Shown in pieces: positions 1-9,625 of a stretch of 57,267 nt of DNA. Where the stretch lies: the NCBI GenBank assembly GCA_947483555.1, contig CANKMW010000060.1, positions 1 to 57,267 of the forward strand. Direction: 5' to 3'. The notes under the pieces were generated by a model. The model was not told the DNA's origin and made no database searches. It saw nothing but the letters and a program-made list of their open reading frames with translations. Positions within the stretch are counted from its first letter, which is position 1; every line of letters begins with the position of its first letter. A program made the translations under genes and the position numbers. The stretch is from Myxococcales bacterium (GTDB lineage Bacteria; Myxococcota_A; Polyangia; Haliangiales; Haliangiaceae).

Positions 1-89
1 CCGAAACCGACGCCGAAACCGACGCCGAAACCGACGCCGAAACCGACGCCGAAACCGACGCCGAAACCGACGCCGAAACCGACGCCGAT
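1..89. repeat. 12-bp tandem repeat, left edge
   Basis: About seven head-to-tail copies of a 12-bp unit (CCGAAACCGACG), followed by degenerate GATTCCGATTCC-type copies to about 120. The array runs off the left edge. In forward frame 1 it would read Pro-Lys-Pro-Thr repeats, so it could be the tail of a Pro-rich protein, but the frame shows no recognisable domain. The motif is the reverse complement of the TCGGTTTCGGCG units around 206-235, so the two arrays are inverted relative to each other. Confidence 0.8.
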
Positions 90-205
90 TCCGATTCCGA
101 CTCGATACGGATTCCGATCATGCGATCGGCCGCAGGCGCAGCGCGACCGCATCGAACAACGTCCGCGCGCCGGACTTCGGGCCACCGAGCCGGAAGAGCC
201 GGGGG

Positions 206-372
<167 letters not shown>

Positions 373-550
373 GGTACCGGTACCGGTACCGGTACCGGTC
401 TCCGTACCGGTCTCCGTACCAGTCTCCGTACCAGTCTCCGTACCAGTCTCCGTACCAGTCTCCGTACCGGTCTCCGTACCAGTCTCCGTACCAGTCTCCG
501 TACCAGTCTCCGTACCAGTCTCCGTACCAGCCTCTTTATCAGTCTCTCTA
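373..550. repeat. 12-bp tandem repeat abutting the tldE-like stop codon
   Basis: Four GGTACC copies lead into about a dozen copies of a 12-bp unit (CAGTCTCCGTAC, with CGG variants). The units decay (CCTCTTTATC, AGTCTCTCTATC) right up to the stop codon of the minus-strand gene at 551. No gene is seen in 1-550; the whole stretch is repeat DNA downstream of that gene. The decay gradient suggests copies were added from the left side. Confidence 0.8.
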
Positions 551-1825
551 TCAGTCGACGGTCATCTCTCCCAGGTGCCAGGTGGCGGGTCCTTGGTACT
601 CGGGCGTCGTCACCATCTCGCGGCTGCGGTGCGCCAGCGCGAGCGCGGTGAGGGCGTCGCCGCGCACCACGCCGCCGGTGACGTCGTGGCGGGCGCCGCG
701 ATCGACGAGGTGACCGAGGGCGATCGAGGCGCGGAAGTGACCGGTCACCGGTGCCAGCTCGAGCCAGTCCCAGGCTTCGACCACCAGCAGCGGCCCGCTG
801 GCGAGCAGCGCGGCCTCGCCCTCGGTGCCAGCCTCCACCACCAGGCCACGAACGCCGCCGTTGGGTGATTCGCCGCGCAGCGCGGCCTCGCGCCCGTCGA
901 GCGCCAGCGAGCGAGCGACGCCGCGGCTGACCAGCTCGAAGCGGCGCACCGCGGCGCCCCGCTCGTCGAGCGGCGCCGAGCGCAGCCCGAACGGCAGCGT
1001 GCCGTCGCTGGTGACGGTGAGCGGCTCGGCGCCGGTCGCGGCCGCCGCGATCCGCTGCCCGGGTCGGTAGCGGACCAGCCCCTGGCGCTCGAACGCCGGG
1101 TTGGCCTGGGTCACGAGTGCCTCGAACAGGCCGCGACCGCCGTGCAGGAGTGCCGCGCTCCGCACCACCACCGGAATGCGACCGGCGGGCGTCGCCAGCG
1201 CCCGCGCCCGCCGCAGGGCAGCATCGACCGCGTCCGCGACCGCGACGCCGAGCCCCAGCTCGTCGCGGCGCCGGGCGGTGCGACGCACGCGCGCGACCGC
1301 GCCGTCGCGACGCAGGCGAGCATCGACGACGTAGCGGGTCGCGGGCCAGCGGGCGTCGAGGCCCTGGCGGGTGACGATCGCGATCGCCTCGACCTCGACC
1401 TCGACGACGATGTCGAGCAGCTCGGCGCCCGCCGCGCGCGCCGCCGCCGCGACCTGGTCGGCGATCGCGATCGGGACCTGCGCCAGCTGAGCGGGGTCGA
1501 GCGCTGGATCGGCGAGGCTGACGCGCGCGGGTGCCGCCGGCGGCGGCGACCGCCACGCCGGGCCCACGGCCGCGCTGGCGCGCATGAGCGCGGCGTCGAG
1601 CGCATCGTCGGCGGAGTCGGTGACGCCGAGCATGAAGGTCGCCGAGCCGCGGCCCGCCGGTGTATCGCGGTGGACCCGGGCCGAGAGCTCGATCGCCGTC
1701 CGCGCTCCGCTCGCGATCTCGGTTCCGCGCGCGAGCCAGGCAGCGCGAGCGTAGACGCCGCGCGCGCTCCAGTCGGCGAGCCGGCGCTCCTCGGTCAGCG
1801 CGCGCACCAGGGACTCGAGGCTCAT
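551..1825 (-). CDS. TldE/PmbA-like protein (TldD partner)
   Basis: A 424-residue protein resembling the modulator-of-gyrase family (TldE/PmbA), the non-metal partner of the TldD/TldE protease. The seen basis is a long N-terminal alpha/beta region with an AELLDIVVEVE strand, and a C-terminal half with family-like features (an RSAALLHGG stretch, a RRFELVSRGVARSL strand, and a GEMTVD tail). The ATG is chosen because it overlaps the stop of the upstream gene by four bases (ATGA, 1822-1825), indicating translational coupling with the TldD-like gene. A longer upstream reading of the frame would run inside that gene and is rejected. TldD/E complexes normally degrade or trim peptides, including ribosomally made peptide precursors. 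No precursor peptide gene is seen here, so substrate and role are unknown. Confidence 0.65.
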   Translation of the reverse strand: MSLESLVRALTEERRLADWSARGVYARAAWLARGTEIASGARTAIELSARVHRDTPAGRGSATFMLGVTDSADDALDAALMRASAAVGPAWRSPPPAAPARVSLADPALDPAQLAQVPIAIADQVAAAARAAGAELLDIVVEVEVEAIAIVTRQGLDARWPATRYVVDARLRRDGAVARVRRTARRRDELGLGVAVADAVDAALRRARALATPAGRIPVVVRSAALLHGGRGLFEALVTQANPAFERQGLVRYRPGQRIAAAATGAEPLTVTSDGTLPFGLRSAPLDERGAAVRRFELVSRGVARSLALDGREAALRGESPNGGVRGLVVEAGTEGEAALLASGPLLVVEAWDWLELAPVTGHFRASIALGHLVDRGARHDVTGGVVRGDALTALALAHRSREMVTTPEYQGPATWHLGEMTVD

Positions 1826-3219
1826 GACGCGCCCCGCGCCTGGCCAACGCGCGCCCGGGTCAGCAGCCACGGCGCGGACACCGACTGCGGCGAGCCGGCG
1901 CTCGCGACCGCGACCTCGCGCCGCTCCTGGCTGACGCCGATCGCGTCGGAGAACAGGTCGGCGGCGCCGCCGCGCACCTCGAGGTCGCCCCACTGGCGCC
2001 CGGTGCGCACCCCGGCGGCGAGCTGACGGCCGCGCGTCACCCGCACCACCACCACGCCGGCGTCGTCGATGTGGACGTCGCGGACACCCTCGATCACGAG
2101 GCCGTCGTTGATGCCAGCCTCGAGCTCGGCCGCGGTGGCGGCACCCGCGGCGACCACCAGCTGCGCCGGAACCGGCGCCAGCCGCCACGTCGGAGCCTGA
2201 CGGCGCGCGTGTCCGACCCCCAGGGTGGCGCCGACACCGGCGCCGCCGCCGAACAACGGGGTCGCTCGCGCCGGCGCACCGTCGTCGTCGAACCAGTACC
2301 CGGCGTAGCCGCCGGCCGTCGGATCGTCGACGATCGTCACCCCGGGGCGGGATGGCGCGGCGAGCCGGGGCGCGCTCACGTGGGCGGCGACCAGCGCCGC
2401 CACCACGCCCGGATCCAGGAGCACCACGTGGCGTCCGATCGGGGGCGCCGACGGCGTGAACAGCGCCAGCGCCTCGGCGGCGGCGCGCGCGATCGCCTCG
2501 TCGTCGAGCCTGACCACGGCGGGACCGAAGCCACCGGCGATCTCGGCCTCGCCGAACTGCGGCGTGCTGCCGTGCCAGGCGACGAAGGTGGCTCCAAACC
2601 GGCTGCGGACCAGGCGCTGGTGCCGATCGCCGTCCTCGCCCACCGCCCACACTCGATCGTCATCGCTGGCCAGCCAGGCCGCCCGGTAGACGATCCGGCT
2701 CGACGCCGCGCGCTCGCTGCGGCGGGCGATGTCGCGCGCCCGCGCCAGCCAGTCGGCGTGCGCGAGCCGCGCCGGATCGACCTCGACCGGCCCACCGTGA
2801 TCGACGGGCGGCGGGATCGCCGACCCGACCTCGCGACGCCGGCCGCCGGTCGCCGCCATCGCCGCCGCCAGCGCGGCCACGCGCGGCGCGGTGACCTCGT
2901 CGAAGCAGCGCTCGATGCGGCGGCCGTCGCCGTCGCGAGCCGACAGCACGCCGACCGTGGACCGCTCCTCGACCACCTCGGCGACGGCGACGTCGACCAG
3001 GACCCGGACCCGCCGTCGCGTCAGCAGCCACGCCCGCGGCTGATCCAGGCGTCCGCCGAGCGTGATCACGGCGTCGCGCAGCGCCTGGCGGAGCTGGTCG
3101 GGGTTGGCCTCGGCGATCACCAGGCCGCGGCGACCGCCGGGGCCGCAGCCGAGCGGCGCCAGCGCCGCCGTCGCCGCGCCGGCACCGAGCGCACGCAAGA
3201 ACTCACGACGACCCAGCAC
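1822..3219 (-). CDS. TldD-like protein with Tat/lipoprotein signal, HExxxH motif lost
   Basis: A 465-residue TldD-family homologue starting at GTG 3219. Its N-terminus is a twin-arginine signal (RREFLRALGAG, residues 4-14) ending in a lipobox-like PLGC (Cys25), so it is probably an exported lipoprotein. Typical TldD is cytosolic. The family signature DDPTAGGYAGYWFDDDGAP (residues 298-316) is present. The place where family members carry the zinc motif (LLHEAVGH) reads about ALVAAHVS (residues 275-282), so the first His and the Glu are missing. Enzymatic activity is therefore doubtful. It overlaps the TldE-like gene by 4 bp. A TAGGCT box sits exactly 6 nt before the GTG, suggesting leaderless transcription. 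Family assignment is fairly firm; loss of catalysis is inference. Confidence 0.65.
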   Translation of the reverse strand: MLGRREFLRALGAGAATAALAPLGCGPGGRRGLVIAEANPDQLRQALRDAVITLGGRLDQPRAWLLTRRRVRVLVDVAVAEVVEERSTVGVLSARDGDGRRIERCFDEVTAPRVAALAAAMAATGGRRREVGSAIPPPVDHGGPVEVDPARLAHADWLARARDIARRSERAASSRIVYRAAWLASDDDRVWAVGEDGDRHQRLVRSRFGATFVAWHGSTPQFGEAEIAGGFGPAVVRLDDEAIARAAAEALALFTPSAPPIGRHVVLLDPGVVAALVAAHVSAPRLAAPSRPGVTIVDDPTAGGYAGYWFDDDGAPARATPLFGGGAGVGATLGVGHARRQAPTWRLAPVPAQLVVAAGAATAAELEAGINDGLVIEGVRDVHIDDAGVVVVRVTRGRQLAAGVRTGRQWGDLEVRGGAADLFSDAIGVSQERREVAVASAGSPQSVSAPWLLTRARVGQARGAS

Positions 3220-3225
3220 GGCGCA

Positions 3226-3231
3226 AGCCTA
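3226..3231 (-). promoter_or_regulatory. -10-like TAGGCT, 6 nt before GTG start
   Basis: On the minus strand TAGGCT ends 6 nt before the GTG at 3219, the spacing expected if transcription starts at the first base of the codon. It is one of nine exact TAnnnT-N6-start cases in the window. Confidence 0.45.
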
Positions 3232-3256
3232 TCACCAGGCCCGCGTCGATCTCCGG

Positions 3257-4201
3257 TCAGCGCCGCGCCTTGCCCGTGGCCCGCACGCGGACTGGCTCGG
3301 ACGACGCGACGATCGCGCCCTTGCCGCGACGCCCTTGCCGCGGCGCCACCTTGGCGCCTGGCGCACCGGCGTCGATCCACGCCGCGGCGCGGTTGAAGTC
3401 GGCGAACCGGGTCAGCTTGCCATCGGCGCCGAGGAACACGAACACGTAGCCGCGATCGTCGATCGTCGCGCCGGTGATGAAGCAGTATCCGGCCGCGTGG
3501 GTGTAGCCGGTCTTGCCGCCGGTCACGCGAAAGGCGCCGACGATCATCGGGACGTTGGTGGAGTTGTAGCGGATCCTGGCGTAGCCGCTCTTCGACTTCA
3601 CCTCGACCGTCGTGCTCGCCATGATCTCCGCCAGCACCGGATCCGCCAACGCGGCGCGCAGGGCGAGCGCCATCTCGCGCGCGGTCGAGACGTTGCCGCG
3701 CAGCCCCGAGGTGTCGGTGAAGCGGGTCTTCTTCAACCCGAGCTGCTTGGCGACCGCGTTCATCTCGGCGACCAGCTGCGTGGCGTCGAGGCCGGCCGCC
3801 CGGCCCAGCGACGTCGGCGCCCGATTGTCGGAGGCCATCAACATCGCGCGCAGGAGGTCGATGTTACGGAACGACTGGCCGACATCGAGACGGGTCCGGC
3901 TACCGCCGACGGCCGCCTTGACGTCGTCGCGGTTGATCTCGGTCCAGCCCTCCAGCTCGATGCCCTTGCGACGCACCGCCATCGCCACGAAGATCTTCGT
4001 CGTCGAGGCGATGGCGCGCACCTCGTCGGCCTGCTTGGCGTACACCTCGGCACCCGTCCGCCCGTCCAGCACCACCGCGGCGCGGGAGCGGATGTCCGGC
4101 AATCCCGCTGATTCCGGTGCCTTGTCGGCGCTGGCCGGGCCGCTGCCACCCGTCACCAGTAAAAGCGCGACTCCGAGTGTCACGAATCGTCCGACGTGCA
4201 T
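3257..4201 (-). CDS. D-alanyl-D-alanine carboxypeptidase (peptidase S11)
   Basis: A 314-residue exported penicillin-binding-protein-type carboxypeptidase that would trim the terminal D-Ala of peptidoglycan stem peptides in the periplasm. All three active-site motifs of the serine-acyl family are visible: STTK (Ser66-Lys69), SDN (Ser124-Asn126) and KTG (Lys230-Gly232). A signal peptide covers residues 1-25 (hydrophobic VTLGVALLLVTG, then PASA). The ATG at 4201 was chosen over upstream in-frame codons because it starts directly at the signal peptide and has a TAGGCT box 8 nt upstream. The C-terminus is a short basic tail (RATGKARR), shorter than the membrane-anchoring extension of DacA-like enzymes. 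It stands alone, divergent from the kinase at 4353. Confidence 0.9.
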   Translation of the reverse strand: MHVGRFVTLGVALLLVTGGSGPASADKAPESAGLPDIRSRAAVVLDGRTGAEVYAKQADEVRAIASTTKIFVAMAVRRKGIELEGWTEINRDDVKAAVGGSRTRLDVGQSFRNIDLLRAMLMASDNRAPTSLGRAAGLDATQLVAEMNAVAKQLGLKKTRFTDTSGLRGNVSTAREMALALRAALADPVLAEIMASTTVEVKSKSGYARIRYNSTNVPMIVGAFRVTGGKTGYTHAAGYCFITGATIDDRGYVFVFLGADGKLTRFADFNRAAAWIDAGAPGAKVAPRQGRRGKGAIVASSEPVRVRATGKARR

Positions 4202-4352
4202 CGATCTACAGCCTACCAGCCGGCCCTCGACGGGGCCAAGAATCCGCGGGCACGTCCAGGTGATTCGATCCAAGACTGGGTGGGGATGGCGGTCCAAGAC
4301 ACAGCCCAAACGCGCGGACATGCGATAGAATCAACGACCGCGGGAGGTACGA

Positions 4353-6160
<1,808 letters not shown>

Positions 6161-6164
<4 letters not shown>

Positions 6165-7393
6165 GAAATCCCATGGCCATGAACCAAGCGACGTTTGTGA
6201 GGGCCGCGATGTTCGCGGCTGCGGTCGTGCTCGTACCGGTCACGACCGTCGCACCCGCGCTCGCACAGCCGACCAGCAGCGAGCCCCGCGAGCGCGCGAA
6301 GTACTACTACCTCGAAGGCCGCAAGAAGTACGACCTGGGCGACTTCCAGAAGGCCGTCGAGAACTTCAAGAAGGCGTACGAGGAGCTGCCCGATGGGGCG
6401 TTCCTGTTCAACATCGCGCAGTCGTACCGTCAACTCGACGACTGCAAGCAATCGCTGTTCTTCTACAAGCGATTCCTGTCGGTGAAGAAGGACGCCCCGG
6501 CCGCCACCAAGACCGAGGTCGAAGGCCACATCAAGGTTCTCGAGGGGTGCGTCAAGAATCAGGACGCCATCCGCGACCGTCCGCCCGATGGCACCGAGCG
6601 CCCCGACGGCATCGATGGCACCGGCACCACCGGCACCGGCACCACCGGCACCGGCACCACCGGCACCGGCACCACCGGCACCGGCACCGGCACCGGCACC
6701 ACCGGTACCGGCACCACCGGCACCGGCACCACCGGCACCGGCACCACCGGCACCGGCACCACCGGCACCGGAGACGGCCGGGTGGCCGACGGCAACGGCA
6801 GCGGCGAAGGCGAGGGTGAAGGCGACGATGGCGAGGACGACGGGATCGTCGAGACCACCGGGCAGCCCAAGCTGCTCGCGGTCCACGCCAGCTTCGGCGG
6901 CGCCAAGGTTGGCGCCGGTGACCTCAAGGTGCCGGTCCAGGTCGCGCTCCTGCTCACCGCCGGTTACCCGATCGCGATCAGCGACAAGCTGGTCCTCGAC
7001 GCTGGCCTCGGTTTCGGCTTCACACCGGTGCCGTGGTCGAGCGGCGCCATGGACGGCTCGGCGTCGATGACCGGGCTGTTCGCCAACGTCGGCGCGACCT
7101 TCGAGGTCGCACCGAAGATCTCGGTGCGCGGTGACGCCGGCGGCGGCCTGATGTTCCTGGGCGGCCTCGATCTGGGCAACCCGTTCACCGTCGGCGGCGC
7201 GCCCACCACCGGGGCGCTGTCGATGCCGCTGGTGCGTTTCGGCCTTTCCGGCGAGTACGCGGTGACCAAGAACCTCGCCGCCGCGGTGACGCCGATCGCG
7301 TTCTCCTTCAGCCCCAGCAAGGAGGGCATGAAGGACGAGATCAGCTCGTTGACCCGCCTCGAGTTCACGGTCGGTCTCGGCTACCGCATGTGA
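6161..7393 (+). CDS. Secreted TPR protein with GT-repeat linker and beta-barrel-like C-terminus
   Basis: A 410-residue exported protein. The signal peptide spans 1-35 with an Ala-Leu-Ala cleavage site before Gln36. Residues about 42-125 form TPR-like helices (AKYYYLEGRKKYDLGDF, then FNIAQSYRQLDD). A linker of Gly-Thr repeats (about 151-205) and an acidic stretch (GEGEGEGDDGEDD) follow. The C-terminal 175 residues alternate polar and apolar positions and end GLGYRM, as in outer-membrane barrel-like domains; this is an inference from pattern. The ATG overlaps the kinase stop by four bases. A second ATG 12 bp downstream is possible. The partner arrangement resembles the pair at 25166/26830. Function is not known; a periplasmic or outer-membrane partner of the kinase is the simplest reading. 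Confidence 0.75.
6617..6770 (+). repeat. In-frame GGCACC-rich repeats (Gly-Thr linker)
   Basis: A nearly perfect 15-bp periodicity (GGCACCGGCACCACC) encodes Gly-Thr-Gly-Thr-Thr units inside the TPR protein. The reading frame is intact across the array. Same-strand and opposite-strand frames are also open here, but only because of the repeat. Confidence 0.75.
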
Positions 7394-7422
7394 GCGTCGG
7401 AACGCGATAGGATGGGGCGGCG

Positions 7423-8121
7423 ATGAAGAAATGCCCTTTTTGCGCCGAAGAGATCCAGGACGACGCCATCAAGTGTCGCCACTGCAGCTCGTTCGTGAGC
7501 GCCGCCCCTGGGGCGACGCCCGCCAAGGCCGCGGCGGTCCCCACCGCCGCGGCGCCGGTCGAGGCGCCCGCGCCGGCCAAGGGCGCGGGGCCGTTCGCCG
7601 CCCCCCACGCCCCCGACGGCCGGACCGAGCGCAAGCTGCTCTACGATGGCGCCCCGTCGTGGCGGGCGTACTTCGGCCACTACTTCCTGGGCGTGCTGGC
7701 CACCCCGCTGGGCACCCTGGTCGTCTACTGGCTGTCGGGGTTGTTCAGCAAGACGACCAGCACCAAGGTCCTGGTCGTCGGCATCTGCCTGGGGATGTCC
7801 GCGATCTACTTCGCCGGCCTGTACTTCTATCGCAAGTCGATCAAGTTCCGCGTCACCAGCAGCAACATCGAGACCGAGCGCGGCATCCTGTCCAAGAAGA
7901 TCGACGTGCTCGAGCTGTGGCGCTGCCGCGACGTCCGCTACAAGCAGAACCTGCTCGATCGGATCCTCGGCATCGCGCATATCGAGATCTTCACCGCCGA
8001 CGTCACGACCCCACACGTCGAGATCACCGGCCTGCCCGCGTCGCGCCAGCTCTTCGAGCAGATCCGCGACGGCATCGAGATGCAGCGCCAGTCGCGCAAC
8101 GTCTACGGCGTCGTGTCCTGA
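7423..8121 (+). CDS. Zinc-ribbon plus bacterial PH-domain membrane protein
   Basis: A 232-residue protein. The N-terminus is a zinc ribbon with two CxxC knuckles (Cys4-Cys7 and Cys18-Cys21, KKCPFC and KCRHC). An Ala/Pro linker (about 27-65) follows, then two membrane helices (about 83-106 and 115-136). The C-terminal part (about 138-220) matches the bacterial PH (bPH2/YdbS-like) fold pattern: FRVTSSNIETERGILSKK, then VLELWRCRDV and ITGLPASRQLFEQIRD. Such proteins are membrane-associated and their biochemical role is not established. TAGGAT lies 9 nt before the ATG with a GGGGCGG purine run between. It follows the kinase/TPR pair by 29 bp, so co-transcription is possible. Confidence 0.75.
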   Translation: MKKCPFCAEEIQDDAIKCRHCSSFVSAAPGATPAKAAAVPTAAAPVEAPAPAKGAGPFAAPHAPDGRTERKLLYDGAPSWRAYFGHYFLGVLATPLGTLVVYWLSGLFSKTTSTKVLVVGICLGMSAIYFAGLYFYRKSIKFRVTSSNIETERGILSKKIDVLELWRCRDVRYKQNLLDRILGIAHIEIFTADVTTPHVEITGLPASRQLFEQIRDGIEMQRQSRNVYGVVS

Positions 8122-8152
8122 CCTGACGGCGCCGTGCCAGCACGCCGGCCGC

Positions 8153-9019
8153 TCAGCCGAACTGCACCGAGCGCTTGCTGAACGACGGCGCCAGGCTCCA
8201 CCAGCCTTCGATCGGAAAGCTGGCCACGGCGGCGGCATCGTCGGCGGCGGCGCCGGCCGCGACCAGCACCGGCGCGTAGTGCTCCCAGGTCGGTAGCGCA
8301 CGCGTGGCTGCCGGCGCCACGCGCTGGAAGTCGATCAGCGCGTCGGCATCGCGGCGACCGAGCGCGTCGGCGGCCCAGGCGTCGAACTCGATCGCCCAGC
8401 CCGCCGGGCGATCGCCCTGGAACCCTTCACGCATGTTGTGGGTCAGGAAGCCGCTGCCGACGATCAGCACGCCGTCGTGGCGCAGCGGCGCGAGCTGGCG
8501 TCCCAGCGCGAACAGGTCCGCGGCGTCGAGCCCCGGCATCGAGATCTGCAGCACCGGCACGTCGGCCGCCGGGTACATCGCCAGCAGCGGCACGTAGGCG
8601 CCGTGATCGAGGCCGCGCGGCGAGCGCTCGAACGACCGCCCGCCGGCGCGCAGCAGCGCCTCGACGCGCCCGGCCAGCTCGGGCGCCCCCGGCGACGCGT
8701 ACCGCAGGCGGTAGTACTTGTCCGGGAAGCCGGTGAAGTCGTAGACCAGCGGCTGCGGCGTGGTGGCGCCGATGCGCAGCGGGCGCTGGTCCCAGTGCGC
8801 CGACACCATCAGGATCGCGCGCGGCGTCGGTAGCGCGCGCGCCCAGGCCGCCAGCTCGGCGACCCAGCCGGCGTCGTCGAGCAGCATGGGCGCGCCATGG
8901 GCGAGGAAGATCACCGGCATCGTCGTGGTCGGGGCGGTCATGGTGGGCTCCTGGCGGCACGCCGCCGCGATCACCGGCAGCCCGGCGAGCACGCGCAGCG
9001 CGTCGCGTCGTTTCATCAT
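8153..9019 (-). CDS. DODA/LigB-type extradiol dioxygenase homologue, exported
   Basis: A 288-residue homologue of the YgiD/DODA family of class III extradiol dioxygenases, which open catecholic rings such as DOPA. Metal-ligand candidates are His41 (LAHGAPM), His75 (SAHWDQ), His194 (GSGFLTHN) and His247 (WEHYAP). His139 (DHGAYVPL) is also family-typical. Unlike ordinary cytosolic members, the N-terminus carries a twin-arginine pattern (KRRDALRVLAG) and a lipobox-like IAAAC (Cys21), predicting an exported lipoprotein. The start is the first of two ATGs at 9019; an upstream GTG extension would add a non-signal segment and is rejected. Convergent with the PH-domain gene. Substrate cannot be told from sequence. 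Confidence 0.8.
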   Translation of the reverse strand: MMKRRDALRVLAGLPVIAAACRQEPTMTAPTTTMPVIFLAHGAPMLLDDAGWVAELAAWARALPTPRAILMVSAHWDQRPLRIGATTPQPLVYDFTGFPDKYYRLRYASPGAPELAGRVEALLRAGGRSFERSPRGLDHGAYVPLLAMYPAADVPVLQISMPGLDAADLFALGRQLAPLRHDGVLIVGSGFLTHNMREGFQGDRPAGWAIEFDAWAADALGRRDADALIDFQRVAPAATRALPTWEHYAPVLVAAGAAADDAAAVASFPIEGWWSLAPSFSKRSVQFG

Positions 9020-9118
9020 CGACGCTCCATCATGGCGCCGCGGCGCCGAACCACAAGCCACCGCCACGCGCCAGACCGGTCCGGCGCTGGAACAATCAGC
9101 CCGGGCCGAGTCGAAGAC

Positions 9119-9147
9119 TTGACACGGCGATCACCTCTGCTGATCGT
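9119..9147 (+). promoter_or_regulatory. Promoter TTGACA-N17-GATCGT, leaderless spacing
   Basis: A perfect -35 hexamer (9119-9124), a 17-bp spacer and GATCGT (9142-9147) are followed by exactly 6 nt and the ATG at 9154. The expected transcription start coincides with the start codon. Confidence 0.6.
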
Positions 9148-9153
9148 CGGACG

Positions 9154-9423
9154 ATGATGCAAGCGCAAGAAATCGCACCCGTAGGCGAGCTGGTGGCGAC
9201 GTGGCAAGCGATCTGCGAGCGCTACCCCGACCAGTGGGTCGTCCTCGTCGACACTGACTGGGTCGACAATCACAACTTCGACTTCCGCTCGGTCGTCGGC
9301 CACGATGTCCGCCGCGCCGCCGCGCTGGCCGAGGCGCAATGTGTGACTTCGCGTTACCAGGGTTTCGGCTGCTTCTTCACGGGACCCAAGCGAGGTCCAC
9401 TGCCGCGCCTCTCCTTGCCGTGA
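9154..9423 (+). CDS. Small protein, upstream partner of a retropepsin-like gene
   Basis: An 89-residue acidic protein without signal peptide. It contains a compact alpha/beta-looking stretch (ERYPDQWVVLVDTDW, then FDFRSVVGHD) and ends around GFGCFFTGP. From memory, proteins of this type occur immediately before small clan-AA aspartic protease genes in cyanobacteria and myxobacteria; I cannot verify this here. The ATG is fixed by the strong promoter at 9119-9147. Its stop (TGA 9421-9423) overlaps a GTG at 9420 that begins the degraded retropepsin-like frame, the usual coupling geometry. Function unknown. Confidence 0.55.
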   Translation: MMQAQEIAPVGELVATWQAICERYPDQWVVLVDTDWVDNHNFDFRSVVGHDVRRAAALAEAQCVTSRYQGFGCFFTGPKRGPLPRLSLP

Positions 9424-9615
9424 TCGTCACCCGCTTCGATCCCAGCGGCGAGCTGATCATCGTCGCGGCACGATCTGGGGAACGCAAGGTCGCTTTCGAC
9501 AGGTGGAGCTCACGGTCGACACCGGTGCTACCGAGACGCTCATCATCCCCGAGATCACGAGGTGCGCTCGATCGTCGGCCTGCTCCGCGTCGATCGCGCC
9601 TCGAACGTTCCGTAG
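9420..9615 (+). pseudogene. Frameshifted retropepsin-like (clan AA) aspartic protease
   Basis: From GTG 9420 the frame reads MIVTRFDPSGELIIVAARSG, a typical opening of small retropepsin-like proteins. Near 9498-9505 the homology moves to another frame, which gives VELTVDTGATETLIIP and contains the catalytic DTGA motif. Near 9560 it shifts again to DHEVRSIVGLL and ends at TAG 9613-9615. No single frame holds the whole domain, and at about 65 residues it is shorter than normal members (roughly 100-130). The gene therefore appears dead, or the assembly carries indels here. The upstream partner at 9154 is still open. Confidence 0.6.
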
Positions 9616-9625
9616 CTAACCCGCG

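Noticed and set aside
551..2650. Long 699-codon minus frame as one gene
   Set aside because: Its first 275 codons are Arg-rich antisense-frame noise inside the TldD-like gene; the family homology begins at the ATG overlapping that gene's stop.
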